64,000 nt of DNA from Candidatus Fukatsuia endosymbiont of Tuberolachnus salignus (GTDB lineage Bacteria; Pseudomonadota; Gammaproteobacteria; Enterobacterales; Enterobacteriaceae): assembly GCF_964030845.1 (NCBI RefSeq), contig NZ_OZ034983.1:620001-684000 (forward strand), read 5' to 3'. The notes beneath the pieces are model-generated. The model made no database searches. It had not been told where the DNA came from and was given only the letters and a program-made list of their open reading frames with translations. Each line of letters begins with the position of its first letter. Position 1 is the stretch's first letter. Positions 54,171 through 63,396 of the stretch are shown piece after piece. The position numbers and the translations under genes were made by a program.

Positions 54171-55160
54171 ATGATAGTCAGTAAAACCCCCTTGCGGATG
54201 AGTTTTGTCGGTGGCGGGAGTGATTTACCCGTATTCTATAGAGAAGAATTGGGGGCAGTCCTCTCAACTTCGATCGATAAATATATGTATATTTGTGTCA
54301 ACCGAAAGTTTGACGGAGGTATCAGGGTCAATTATTCGAAAACAGAGGAAGTGGACTCCCCCTGTCAAATTGAGCATCCACTGGTACGTGAAGCACTTGC
54401 CCTCACCGATATATCGGGGGGGTTAGAGATTACGTCGATGGCAGATATTCCTTCCAAAGGCTCTGGATTGGGTTCATCCAGTACCTACACAGTAGGTTTA
54501 TTAAACGCGTTGTACGCCTTCAAAAACTCTTTTGCATCCAAAGAAACCTTGGCAAGACAAGCCTGCGAAATAGAAATCATACGTTGTGGTGAACCGATAG
54601 GTAAGCAAGATCAGTATGCTTCAGCCTATGGGGGGCTTAACTTAATACGATTTCATGCCGACGAATCGGTATCTGTCGATCCGGTGATTTGCCGACCTGA
54701 ACTATTGCGTGCACTAGAGGAATCTACCCTGGTTTTCTATACCGGTAGAACACGTAGCGCATCAGCGATTCTTGCAGAGCAAACAAAAGCGATGACTCAA
54801 TCTAATTGTAAGCTACTAATGCGGCGCATGGTGGAGTTGGCGTTTGACATGAAGAAAGAACTTGAATCTGATTCTTTGGATAATTTCGGCCAGATGTTAG
54901 ACGAGAATTGGCGTCTTAAAGCACAGCTTGCCAATGGAGTAACCGATCCACAAATTGATGATTGGTATCAACGAGGCATCACTCATGGTGCCTTAGGTGG
55001 CAAGCTACTCGGTGCCGGAAACGGAGGATTCATGATGTTCTTTGCCCCACCAGAAATACACGATCCCATCAAAAAAGCAATGGGCGGTTTACAGTCTGTG
55101 AAATTCCGTTTTGACCGAAATGGGACTCAAATCGTTTTTTATCAACCCTCGGAAGGATAG
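54171..55160 (+). CDS. hddA: D-glycero-alpha-D-manno-heptose-7-phosphate kinase
   Basis: GHMP kinase of 329 residues that phosphorylates heptose 7-phosphate at C1 in the GDP-heptose route. TPLRMSFVGGGSDLPVFYREE at the N-terminus, the GHMP loop PSKGSGLGSSSTYTVGLLNAL (residues about 93-113), and the C-terminal GGKLLGAGNGGFMMFFAP are characteristic of HddA. It lies between the fused HddC/GmhB gene and gmhA, completing the pathway. Confidence 0.92.
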   Translation: MIVSKTPLRMSFVGGGSDLPVFYREELGAVLSTSIDKYMYICVNRKFDGGIRVNYSKTEEVDSPCQIEHPLVREALALTDISGGLEITSMADIPSKGSGLGSSSTYTVGLLNALYAFKNSFASKETLARQACEIEIIRCGEPIGKQDQYASAYGGLNLIRFHADESVSVDPVICRPELLRALEESTLVFYTGRTRSASAILAEQTKAMTQSNCKLLMRRMVELAFDMKKELESDSLDNFGQMLDENWRLKAQLANGVTDPQIDDWYQRGITHGALGGKLLGAGNGGFMMFFAPPEIHDPIKKAMGGLQSVKFRFDRNGTQIVFYQPSEG

Positions 55161-55165
55161 AAATT

Positions 55166-55765
55166 GTGACTCAGAAAAATTTTAGTGTTGCCAATTATTT
55201 AAACTCTCACACTGATCTGGCAAAGGAACTCAATCTGAGTACTTTCGAATCAGGTATTAGTTTAATCAAAGAGAAATTTTCGGCAAACAAAAAAATTATT
55301 ACCTGCGGGAACGGCGGAAGTGCATCTACCGCATCACATTACATTACCGATTGGAACAAGATGGTGAGTCTTGCAACTGGCAAGAAATTTCGGGGGTTCT
55401 CTCTATGTGACAACATTGGACTCATCACCGCTTTTGGCAACGATATTTCCTATGATGATGTATTTTGTGGGCAATTGGCGGCGATAGCAGATGAAGGAGA
55501 TTTGCTGGTGGCTATTAGTGGTAGTGGAAATTCTCCAAACATTTTACGTGCCGTTGAATACGCCAGCCTAAATAATATTGACACGTTAGCGGTGGTAGGA
55601 TACGACGGGGGTAAGTTAATGCAGCAAGCGAAATTGAGTGTTTGGGTTCCCTCATTTGACATGCAGCTTTGCGAGGACGTGCATTTGATGTTCGGTCACA
55701 TGGTAATGAAAGCTTTAACCATGTCGGTGAATAGTTTTAATATTTCTACTACGTTAGAAAGTTAA
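55166..55765 (+). CDS. gmhA: Sedoheptulose-7-phosphate isomerase
   Basis: 199-residue SIS-domain isomerase, first step of heptose synthesis. Conserved TCGNGGSASTASHYITDW (residues about 50-67), SGSGNSPNILRA and CEDVHLMFGHMVMKAL. Relative to LPS-core GmhA it belongs to the O-antigen/S-layer heptose type that accompanies HddA. Confidence 0.92.
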   Translation: MTQKNFSVANYLNSHTDLAKELNLSTFESGISLIKEKFSANKKIITCGNGGSASTASHYITDWNKMVSLATGKKFRGFSLCDNIGLITAFGNDISYDDVFCGQLAAIADEGDLLVAISGSGNSPNILRAVEYASLNNIDTLAVVGYDGGKLMQQAKLSVWVPSFDMQLCEDVHLMFGHMVMKALTMSVNSFNISTTLES

Positions 55766-56234
55766 TAATAACGAGAAATATCCTGTTTTTTCTTAATTGA
55801 TTATAATTGAGTTCATAGAGAGAAGTCATGATTATAAAAACTAAATCAAAGTGTGTTGCAGAATATAGTTTTGTAGAGACAATAAGCAGTTCTCTATACC
55901 ATTACATGGTACGTAGAAGAAATTAAAAAATAGAGCTAAAAATTACCCATCTCTAGCCATTATTGTGAATAATGATCCTATTTCTGAGGAGGTTTCTGTA
56001 CATGGGCTTCAAGAAGAGCCTATTTTATCTTCTCTATTTTTTCTGGAAAAATACTAGCTATAGCGAAGCCACTTTTTTAGTTAATGTTATATAAAGCTAG
56101 GAAGCGTTCTTTATCTGTTTCACAAATAAAAGTCAGATTATTATACACTCAGGTCGTTGTGTCACTCTATGCCCTATTTGTCATATCTAAGCTGATATAC
56201 GACGTAAAATTAAAATATTTAGTATAGCTAATCA
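55766..56234 (+). other. Decayed sequence, possible gene remnant
   Basis: About 470 AT-rich bases without an intact gene. A frame at about 55926-56057 reads SLAIIVNNDPISEEVSVHGLQ then EEPILSSLFFLEKY and ends; the next frame has a short ATFLVNVI-like piece. This faintly resembles the beginning of an FkbM-type methyltransferase, but the match is too weak to name. Confidence 0.35.
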
Positions 56235-57908
56235 ATGTCAAAAAAGAAAGTCGGTTTAATTGTAGATGATATCGTTGTATCTAAGCGATTATTTGATCTT
56301 ATACAGTTATCTAAAGAATCCAGTGTATATGAAATAAGTTGCTTGATAGTTCAAAAAACTTCCCAAAGTGGGCTACGTTCACTATTGAAAAAGGTGTTTG
56401 ATTACATAAATAGGCACGGGTGTAGAAAATTTTTTTCAGCTGTGACATTTAAAGTTATTTTAAAAATTGAGGCGCAGTTCTTGAAAAGAACGTATAGTTT
56501 TAAAGATTTTGACACAAAATATGATCTAGGAAAATGTGACATTGAATCTGTGATAGTGAATCCTCAAATATCGAGAAGTGGATTCGTGTATCGATATAAT
56601 GATGAAGATCTTAATAAAATTAAAGAAAAAAATTTGGATATTCTAATTCGAGTAGGAAGTGGTATCCTCAGAGGTGATGTACTTAACATATGCCCAAGAA
56701 GAATTATTTCTTTTCATTATGCAAATAATGATATCAATCGTGGTTGTCCTCCTGGTTTCTGGGAAGTTTTCTATCAGCAACGAAGTACAGGATTTATCAT
56801 TCAATTACTAACAGATGAGCTTGATGGAGGAGATGTAATTTACAAGGGAAGCATAGCGACAAGTTTTCTGTATTCCCTAAACTTGGCTAGAATGAATACG
56901 AAATCACCTATTTTTATGCATAGAGTGTTGGAAGATTTATTTTCTAGCAACCGTGATTTATTGGTATATCCTAAGGTTCCCTATAGTTTTCCATTATATA
57001 AAATACCTAATTTATTTCAGCAGTTACACTACATTGTAAAAACAATTAATTATGTGTCTAAAAAAGTTCTTAGAACGTTGACTAGCAGAAGATATCGATG
57101 GGGTGTTGCTTATCAATATTGTTTAAATTGGCGTGAGGTAACTCTGTGGAAATCAAAAGTTATTAAAAATCCGCCTAATAGGTTTCTAGCTAATCCTTTC
57201 ATTATTGAAAGGAACTGTAGCCATTATTGTTTTGTTGAGGATTTTGATTACACAAGAAAAAAGGGAGTGATCTCTGTTTATAAAATTACTAAAGATGGAT
57301 ATACAAATCTTGGAATTGCTCTCAGAGAAGATTTTCGCCTTTCCTATCCTTTTATTATTCAAAGCAATAACGAACTATATATGTGCCCAACAACACATGA
57401 AGCTAAAGATATTAGGATTTATCGTTGTATTGATTTCCCATTAGTTTGGGAGATTGAGAAAATACTTATCTCCAATGTATCAGCTGCTAATACAAATATT
57501 TTTTACATGGACGAAAAATGGTGGCTAATGACAAATATAGATTCTTCAATATTGGGAGATCATGGATCGGAGTTGCACGTTTTTCACTCCAAAGATTTAT
57601 TAACTGAACCTTGGATATCTCATCCAGGAAATCCCGTCGTTTTCGATTCTGAGCAGGCTCGGAATGGAGGTCTTCTATTCGAAGATAATAAGATTTTTAG
57701 AGTTTTTCAAGTTCAAGGATTTGATTTATATGGTGAGAATTTTGGTGTGGCGCGTATCACCCGTCTTGATGAAAATCACTATACTGAGGATGTCGAGTTT
57801 ACAGTAAAGCCAGAGTTTTTACGTAAAGCAAAAGCCACTCATACATATAGTTTTAATAAAGGGTTGATGGCGATCGGTTTCGCAAAAATAGAAAACTACA
57901 AGAAATAA
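56235..57908 (+). CDS. Formyltransferase-like protein fused to a GH43-like propeller domain
   Basis: 557 residues. Residues about 100-220 resemble the formyltransferase fold (ILIRVGSGILRGDVLNICPRRIISFHYANNDINRGCPPGFWEVF; LLTDELDGGDVIYKGSI, with His and Asp at the usual catalytic places). Residues about 290-555 look like the five-bladed propeller seen in GH43-like and glucosaminyl-inositol-type proteins (RFLANPFII, LSYPFIIQ, YMCPTTHEA). It probably N-formylates or otherwise modifies an amino sugar of the O unit. Start at ATG 56235 has no strong ribosome site. Confidence 0.7.
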   Translation: MSKKKVGLIVDDIVVSKRLFDLIQLSKESSVYEISCLIVQKTSQSGLRSLLKKVFDYINRHGCRKFFSAVTFKVILKIEAQFLKRTYSFKDFDTKYDLGKCDIESVIVNPQISRSGFVYRYNDEDLNKIKEKNLDILIRVGSGILRGDVLNICPRRIISFHYANNDINRGCPPGFWEVFYQQRSTGFIIQLLTDELDGGDVIYKGSIATSFLYSLNLARMNTKSPIFMHRVLEDLFSSNRDLLVYPKVPYSFPLYKIPNLFQQLHYIVKTINYVSKKVLRTLTSRRYRWGVAYQYCLNWREVTLWKSKVIKNPPNRFLANPFIIERNCSHYCFVEDFDYTRKKGVISVYKITKDGYTNLGIALREDFRLSYPFIIQSNNELYMCPTTHEAKDIRIYRCIDFPLVWEIEKILISNVSAANTNIFYMDEKWWLMTNIDSSILGDHGSELHVFHSKDLLTEPWISHPGNPVVFDSEQARNGGLLFEDNKIFRVFQVQGFDLYGENFGVARITRLDENHYTEDVEFTVKPEFLRKAKATHTYSFNKGLMAIGFAKIENYKK

Positions 57909-58003
57909 TGGTACAACTGAGTGTGACCATAATTGATAGTATTTTGTGCTTTTCCTTACTTCTCCCGGTTTTAAACTAAATACAATATTATAAACAGGAT
58001 AAG

Positions 58004-58963
58004 ATGATTAAAAAAATAGCTATCTTAGGTGGTTCAGGGTTTATTGGTTCTCGCTTAAGTCAACGTCTAGTCAAGATGAATATTAATTTTATTATTATTG
58101 ATAAAATTAAAAGTATTCAATTTCCTGAAAAGTGGCAATTTGCTGATGTCACTCAGCCTTCAACTTTAGATAAGACGCTTGCCGGGGTTGATATCATTAT
58201 TAATTTAGCCGCTGAACATCAAGATAATGTTGAACCGAAAAGCCTGTATTATGATGTCAATGTTCAAGGTGCTAAAAATGTCTGTGCAGCGGCTGAGCGT
58301 TTAAACATTCAGCATATTATTTTTACTTCTTCTGTCGCCGTTTATGGTTTTGTTGAACATGAAACTGCTGAAGACGGTGCTTATCGTCCTTTTAATGATT
58401 ATGGTAAATCGAAATTAGCGGCTGAGCAAGTTTATGATGAATGGGCTGCGAAAAATTCAAGCAGAACATTAGTTATGGTACGTCCTACCGTTGTTTTTGG
58501 CGAAGGTAACCGTGGTAATGTTTATAATCTGTTTAGGCAGATTGCATCCGGTAAATTTTTGATGGTCGGAGGGGGAAATAATAAAAAATCGATGGCGTAC
58601 GTTGAAAATATAGCTGCATTTTTACAGTATGTCATTACTCTATCCCCTGATCGTTATGTATTCAATTATATCGATAAGCCCGATTTTACCATGAATGAAT
58701 TAACCGATATTATCTGCCAGGCGTTGGATAAACAAAAAAATAATTTCCGAGTGCCTTATAATATTGGATTATTTGCGGGTTATTGCTTCGATTTGTTGGC
58801 TAAGGTAACAAAAAGAAAATATCCCATCAGTCGTATTCGAGTTAAAAAATTTTGTGCGCGCACGCAATTTAGATCGGATAGCATCAAACAGCATGATTTT
58901 AAAGCGCCGGTATCGTTGGAAGAGGGGATTATTAAAACTATGCGTAGCGAATTTATAAAATAA
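58004..58963 (+). CDS. NAD-dependent epimerase (Gne/GalE-like SDR)
   Basis: 319 residues. GGSGFIGSRLSQRLV, the NLAAEHQDNVEP turn, FTSSVAVYG and YGKSKLAAEQ (Tyr-x3-Lys) define an extended SDR; VRPTVVFGEGNRGNVYNLFRQIASGKFLMVGGGNNKKSMAYVENIA is typical of the UDP-sugar epimerase group found at the end of Yersinia O-antigen clusters. AGGATAAG precedes the ATG. Substrate not proven. Confidence 0.82.
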   Translation: MIKKIAILGGSGFIGSRLSQRLVKMNINFIIIDKIKSIQFPEKWQFADVTQPSTLDKTLAGVDIIINLAAEHQDNVEPKSLYYDVNVQGAKNVCAAAERLNIQHIIFTSSVAVYGFVEHETAEDGAYRPFNDYGKSKLAAEQVYDEWAAKNSSRTLVMVRPTVVFGEGNRGNVYNLFRQIASGKFLMVGGGNNKKSMAYVENIAAFLQYVITLSPDRYVFNYIDKPDFTMNELTDIICQALDKQKNNFRVPYNIGLFAGYCFDLLAKVTKRKYPISRIRVKKFCARTQFRSDSIKQHDFKAPVSLEEGIIKTMRSEFIK

Positions 58964-58983
58964 ATAATAAGTTGCCATAAACT

Positions 58984-59736
58984 ATGACACTATCTAACGC
59001 ACTTGGCTTTACTTGGAATAGGGAAACTATTCCGACCATTATTCCTGCTCACTCCATCGAGCGGGTTTGTTTTCGTTTCCATCGCATGCTAGCCGAATTT
59101 GTCTGGGATGCCAGCATGCTGGAAGGCAATCCTTTCACTTTCCCAGAAGTGAAAACACTATTAGGTGGCATTACTGTCGGGGGCAGAAAATTGGCTGATC
59201 AAGAACAAGTGCTTAATTTGGCTGAAAGTGCTAAGTTTCTTGTGTCATTGGTGAAAACAGGTCAATTTGAATTAAACAAGACAATTTTTACACAGCTACA
59301 TAACATTGTTGCACGTAATGAGGCTTTGGAGTGGGGATGCTTTCGCGGTGAAGGGCAAGAAACAAACTATACCCCGCATGTAAGTCTTGGCGAATATGGT
59401 CGTTATCTCCCTCTGCCAACGCTTGCCGGTGGTGCAATTTTGCATGATAGATTTATGCAAGGGATATCGGTTCTAAATGAACATGTGACTAATGTTTTTG
59501 AAAAAGCAACGATATTCTTTTTGTTTGGTGCCTTGCAGCAATTCTTTTTTGACGGTAACAAGCGCACTTCGCGATTGATGATGAATGGTATATTAATGTC
59601 ACAGGGGGTGGATGCCATCAGTGTGCCCGCCGTAAAGTTGCACGAATTTAATGAGAAGATGGTGCGCTTCTACCTAAGCAAAGACGCCAATGAGATGATA
59701 GCGTTTTTGTTTCATTGCCATCCTGATGCTAAGTAA
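58984..59736 (+). CDS. Fic-domain protein with altered active site
   Basis: 250 residues. The Fic core (FLFGALQQFFFDGNKRTSRLMMNGILMS, residues about 178-205) keeps DGNKR, the anion-binding part, but the catalytic His of HPFxDGNKR is Gln (codon CAA at 59539-59541). The N-terminal helix SMLEGNPFTFPEV resembles the inhibitory (S/T)xxxE(G/N) motif of class II Fic proteins. AMP transfer is therefore doubtful; a pseudoenzyme or other activity is possible. It begins 20 bases after the epimerase and has no sugar-related role that I can see. Confidence 0.8.
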   Translation: MTLSNALGFTWNRETIPTIIPAHSIERVCFRFHRMLAEFVWDASMLEGNPFTFPEVKTLLGGITVGGRKLADQEQVLNLAESAKFLVSLVKTGQFELNKTIFTQLHNIVARNEALEWGCFRGEGQETNYTPHVSLGEYGRYLPLPTLAGGAILHDRFMQGISVLNEHVTNVFEKATIFFLFGALQQFFFDGNKRTSRLMMNGILMSQGVDAISVPAVKLHEFNEKMVRFYLSKDANEMIAFLFHCHPDAK

Positions 59737-59917
59737 ATTTATACTTTAATAACAAGAATATTCGAGTATAACGGCCGACGATTTCGATTGATTTTCGTTC
59801 AGTTTTAGTGATCAAATTAGGTGATTGAACGGCTTTTCACGTTGACAGACTATTTTAACTCTCTAAAATATAGCGTGCACACATAATAAGTGTTAAGTAT
59901 TTTATGGAGTTTAATTT

Positions 59918-60142
59918 ATGAACATTACTCTTTCTGTAGACCAACAAGTGGCCCAGGGTGCCCGTGAGGCAGCGAAGAAGATGGGAAAAAGTCTTAACCA
60001 AGTGGTACGTGATTATCTAGAGCAACTGGCAGGCGGAAACAGTCGCGAGCAGCAATGGATACAGTTTGAAGCACGTTGCTTACAATCACCTGGGCAGCTT
60101 GGTGGTTGGCACTTCAATCGTGACGATGCCAATGAGCGTTAA
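59918..60142 (+). CDS. Ribbon-helix-helix antitoxin
   Basis: 74 residues: MNITLSVDQQVAQGAREAAKKMGKSLNQVVRDYLEQLAG is a ribbon-helix-helix DNA-binding domain, and the C-terminal half (about 45-74) would bind and neutralise the toxin. TATGGAG lies upstream. It overlaps the PIN toxin gene by 11 bases. It resembles VapB-type antitoxins. Confidence 0.85.
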   Translation: MNITLSVDQQVAQGAREAAKKMGKSLNQVVRDYLEQLAGGNSREQQWIQFEARCLQSPGQLGGWHFNRDDANER

Positions 60143-60563
60143 TCATAGGACTATCCGTAGTTTTATCGATACTAATATCCTAATTTATGCCGACGCGAGT
60201 GATGTGCCAGTGAAGCAAAGGGCGGCACTTGCTCTGCTTAAGCAGCTTTATCAAGACAAGAGTGGTGTCCTCTCCACGCAAGTGCTGCAAGAGTACTGCA
60301 ATGTCGCTATTAAAAAACTTAAACTTTCACCACAATACATTCGGGCACAACTGGATTTATATCAACAGTTTGAAGTCGTTCAAGTGACGCCAACTATCAT
60401 TCGTGCAGGGATCGATTTACATCAAACTCGCAGTGTTGCTTTTTACGATGCGCTTGTGCTGGCCAGTGCGCAAATAGCAAGTTGTCGCTTGCTATTGAGT
60501 GAAGACATGAATACTGGAGAGCATGTGGATGCTGTTCAGATAATTAATCCATTTATTGACTGA
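60132..60563 (+). CDS. PIN-domain toxin (VapC family)
   Basis: 143 residues from ATG 60132 (MSVNHRTIRSFIDTNILIYADA); another ATG lies at 60126. Predicted RNase. Acidic PIN residues are present: Asp in FIDTNIL, Glu in STQVLQEYCNV, Asp in FYDALVLASA and Glu/Asp in LLSEDMNTGE. It overlaps the antitoxin gene, as in VapBC modules. Its position inside an O-antigen locus could stabilise the region or reflect insertion between epimerase and manB. Confidence 0.87.
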   Translation: MSVNHRTIRSFIDTNILIYADASDVPVKQRAALALLKQLYQDKSGVLSTQVLQEYCNVAIKKLKLSPQYIRAQLDLYQQFEVVQVTPTIIRAGIDLHQTRSVAFYDALVLASAQIASCRLLLSEDMNTGEHVDAVQIINPFID

Positions 60564-60725
60564 TGTTACACGTATTGCTCAAATTTCTTGATCCCAAAAA
60601 CGATGTTGTCTTTAAGAAGATCTTTGGTACTGAAAAGAATCCAGGATCCCGAGATCGCCTATAAAAGGCAAAGTATTGTTGAAAGTTGGATGGCCTGCCT
60701 CATTTATGATTTCGAAAGTGATGTT

Positions 60726-62102
60726 ATGACTAAATTATCTTGTTTTAAAGCCTATGATATTCGTGGGCGACTAGGTGATGAACTCAATGAAGATATCGCC
60801 TACCGTATTGGTCGTGCTTATGCTGAATTTGTCAAACCTAAAAAGGTGGTCGTTGGGGGTGATGTCCGCTTGACCAGTGAAAGCCTTAAATTGGCTCTTA
60901 GTCGTGGTTTACAGGACGCGGGTGCTGATGTGTTGGATATTGGTCTTGCAGGTACTGAAGAAGTCTATTTTGCTACCTTCCATCTTGCAATGGATGGTGG
61001 TATTGCGGTGACCGCCAGCCATAATCCTATCGATTATAATGGCATGAAATTGGTCGGTGCGGGCGCTCGTCCTATTAGTAGTGATACTGGTTTATTAGAT
61101 ATTCAACGCTTGGTGGAGTTGAATGAGTTTTCATCTGTCGATCCAGCGGCTAGGGGCAGCTATCGGCAGATTTCTATCCTTGATGCTTATATTGACCATT
61201 TGATGAGCTATCTCACTCCCGCTCACTTTAAACCCTTAAAACTGGTGATTAACAGTGGTAATGGTGCCGCAGGTCATGTGATTGACGCTTTGGAAGATCG
61301 ATTCGAGCAATTAAAAATGCCTATCACCCTGATTAAAATTCATAATCAACCTGATGGCACCTTCCCTAATGGTATCCCTAATCCTCTATTACCAGAATGT
61401 CGACAAGATACTAGCGATGCGGTATTAGCTCATGGTGCGGATATCGGTATCGCTTTTGATGGTGACTTTGATCGTTGCTTTCTGTTTAATCATAAAGGTG
61501 AGTTTATCGAGGGATATTATATTGTTGGTTTGCTGTCAGAAGCATTTTTACAGAAAGAACCTGGTGCCAAGATTATTCACGATCCACGTTTGAGTTGGAA
61601 TACCATAGAGGTGGTTAAAGCCGCAGGGGGTAAACCTGTGATGTCTAAATCCGGTCATGCCTTTATTAAACAGCGTATGCGTGAAGAAGATGCAATCTAT
61701 GGCGGTGAGATGAGTGCGCATCACTATTTCCGTGATTTTGCTTATTGCGATTCTGGTATGATCCCTTGGTTACTGGTAGCAGAGTTATTGTGTGTTAAAA
61801 ATAAAACGCTCGAACAAGTAGTCAAAGATCGTATGGCGGCTTACCCTGCATCAGGCGAAATTAATTCTAAATTAGTTAATCCCACCATGGCAATGGAACG
61901 TGTTCGTGCAGTTTACCAGCAATATGCACTTTCTGCTGATGAAACTGATGGTATCAGTTTAGAATTTTTCGATTGGCGTTTTAATTTACGTAGCTCGAAT
62001 ACTGAACCTGTTGTACGACTCAATGTAGAATCTCGTGCCAATAAAATACTGTTGGATGAAAAAACAGATGAGATATTAGAGTTGCTGAGGCGAACATATT
62101 AA
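60726..62102 (+). CDS. manB: Phosphomannomutase
   Basis: Converts mannose 6-phosphate to mannose 1-phosphate for GDP-mannose. ATG 60726 (MTKLSCFKAYDIRGRLGDELNEDIAYRIGRAYAE) gives 458 residues (usual 456); the frame extends back to 60588 without homology. The phosphoserine loop TASHNPIDYNGMK, metal-binding FDGDFDRC, sugar-binding GGEMSAHHYFRDF and phosphate-binding RSSNTEPVVRLNVES are intact. manB next to wzz is the Yersinia arrangement. manC, needed to make GDP-mannose, is not in the window. Confidence 0.95.
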   Translation: MTKLSCFKAYDIRGRLGDELNEDIAYRIGRAYAEFVKPKKVVVGGDVRLTSESLKLALSRGLQDAGADVLDIGLAGTEEVYFATFHLAMDGGIAVTASHNPIDYNGMKLVGAGARPISSDTGLLDIQRLVELNEFSSVDPAARGSYRQISILDAYIDHLMSYLTPAHFKPLKLVINSGNGAAGHVIDALEDRFEQLKMPITLIKIHNQPDGTFPNGIPNPLLPECRQDTSDAVLAHGADIGIAFDGDFDRCFLFNHKGEFIEGYYIVGLLSEAFLQKEPGAKIIHDPRLSWNTIEVVKAAGGKPVMSKSGHAFIKQRMREEDAIYGGEMSAHHYFRDFAYCDSGMIPWLLVAELLCVKNKTLEQVVKDRMAAYPASGEINSKLVNPTMAMERVRAVYQQYALSADETDGISLEFFDWRFNLRSSNTEPVVRLNVESRANKILLDEKTDEILELLRRTY

Positions 62103-62218
62103 CGCCTGGATGATATGGTCAGGGACATATGGAGATGGTAACAAAACAATCCCCATGGATACGATAAATAATAAATTTCCAGTAAATATAATTGGTTAAT
62201 CAAGATGGATATCCATTA

Positions 62219-63343
62219 ATGAATGAAGAAATTAAGCGTAACCAAAATGTTGATGCAATGTCGAATAATTATGACTTTTCATCTTTATCCTCATCAAAAG
62301 ATGAAATTGATCTCTTTGAGCTTTTCTCGATTATTGTCAAATCTAAAAAGACTATTTTATGGATGACTTTGTTGTTCGCTATTGTTGCGGCTGGGGTGTG
62401 CTATTTATTGCCGCAAAAATGGACCAGTACAGCAGTCATTACCTCTGCCACGGATCAGCAACTGCAAGTATTAGATAAATTATCCAGTGAACTTACGGTG
62501 TTAGGCATCAATATAGGTATTGATTCAAGTTATTTACTGGGAACTTTTGAACAGAGTTTCGACTCTGCCGATCTACGTGAAAAATATTTAATCAACTCCG
62601 ATTATTTCAGATTAAAAATGAAAGAGAATCCAATAGATAAGATCCAACAGCGTATATTGATTGAAAACATAGTGAATAATAATATTCTTTCCAACTCGTC
62701 TTTAGACAAGAAAGACAAGGAAAATAAGCATTACAATTTTTATACCTTATCTTACAGTGCTGAAACACCACAGGATGCCTATAATTTATTACAAGGGTAT
62801 ATTGATTATGTTAACGCCATTGTTAATAAAAATGTAAAAATAAAAATTCAACGGGCAGTAGACATAGCGAAATTGAATACGGATGAGCAATATAGGTTTG
62901 ATCTGTTAAAAGCTAAAAATAATTTGAGTGTTAACATCGAAAAATTGAAAATTGCAATTGCTATTGCAAATGTGGCTGGAGTGAAGACACCGGTAAATGG
63001 CAGTGGTACATTCAATGATGACGATACTTTTCCTATTACTATCGGTTCTTATGCTCTCAACAAAAAATTGGAATCGCTACAAACTATTGGCGATATTACC
63101 ACTATCAATGCCGATCTTTTGAATCGTAAATTACACTTGAATCAGCTAAATATGTTGGCCATTCCTAAACTGACTGTGATGCCTTTCCAATATTTACAAC
63201 AAGCCTCTGGTTCGATAAAGAAGAATTCACCGAAAAGTACTTTTATCGTTCTTCTCAGTGTATTTATGGGGTTGTTCTGTTCGGTAGGCTACGTTCTGAT
63301 TCGGCATTTTGTTAAAGAACGTAAAAATCAGTTGGCTGGATGA
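62219..63343 (+). CDS. wzz: O-antigen chain-length determinant Wzz
   Basis: Polysaccharide co-polymerase, 374 residues from ATG 62219 (a TTG start nine codons earlier is possible). Two transmembrane segments (about 47-66 and 335-355) bracket a periplasmic coiled-coil domain; EIDLFELFSIIVKSKKTILWM, LPQKWTSTAVIT and the Pro-rich TM2 entry are typical. It works with Wzy. The locus ends here, as in Yersinia, although gsk, the usual right border, is absent. Confidence 0.93.
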   Translation: MNEEIKRNQNVDAMSNNYDFSSLSSSKDEIDLFELFSIIVKSKKTILWMTLLFAIVAAGVCYLLPQKWTSTAVITSATDQQLQVLDKLSSELTVLGINIGIDSSYLLGTFEQSFDSADLREKYLINSDYFRLKMKENPIDKIQQRILIENIVNNNILSNSSLDKKDKENKHYNFYTLSYSAETPQDAYNLLQGYIDYVNAIVNKNVKIKIQRAVDIAKLNTDEQYRFDLLKAKNNLSVNIEKLKIAIAIANVAGVKTPVNGSGTFNDDDTFPITIGSYALNKKLESLQTIGDITTINADLLNRKLHLNQLNMLAIPKLTVMPFQYLQQASGSIKKNSPKSTFIVLLSVFMGLFCSVGYVLIRHFVKERKNQLAG

Positions 63344-63358
63344 TGTGTCTCTTCTCTG

Positions 63359-63383
63359 TTATGCGACCTGGGTGGTCGCATAA
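63359..63383 (+). terminator. Hairpin after wzz
   Basis: Perfect ten-base stem TTATGCGACC/GGTCGCATAA with a five-base loop, without a strong T-run, 15 bases after the wzz stop. It is the probable end of the polysaccharide transcript. Confidence 0.6.
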
Positions 63384-63396
63384 ATTCGTTTAGATC

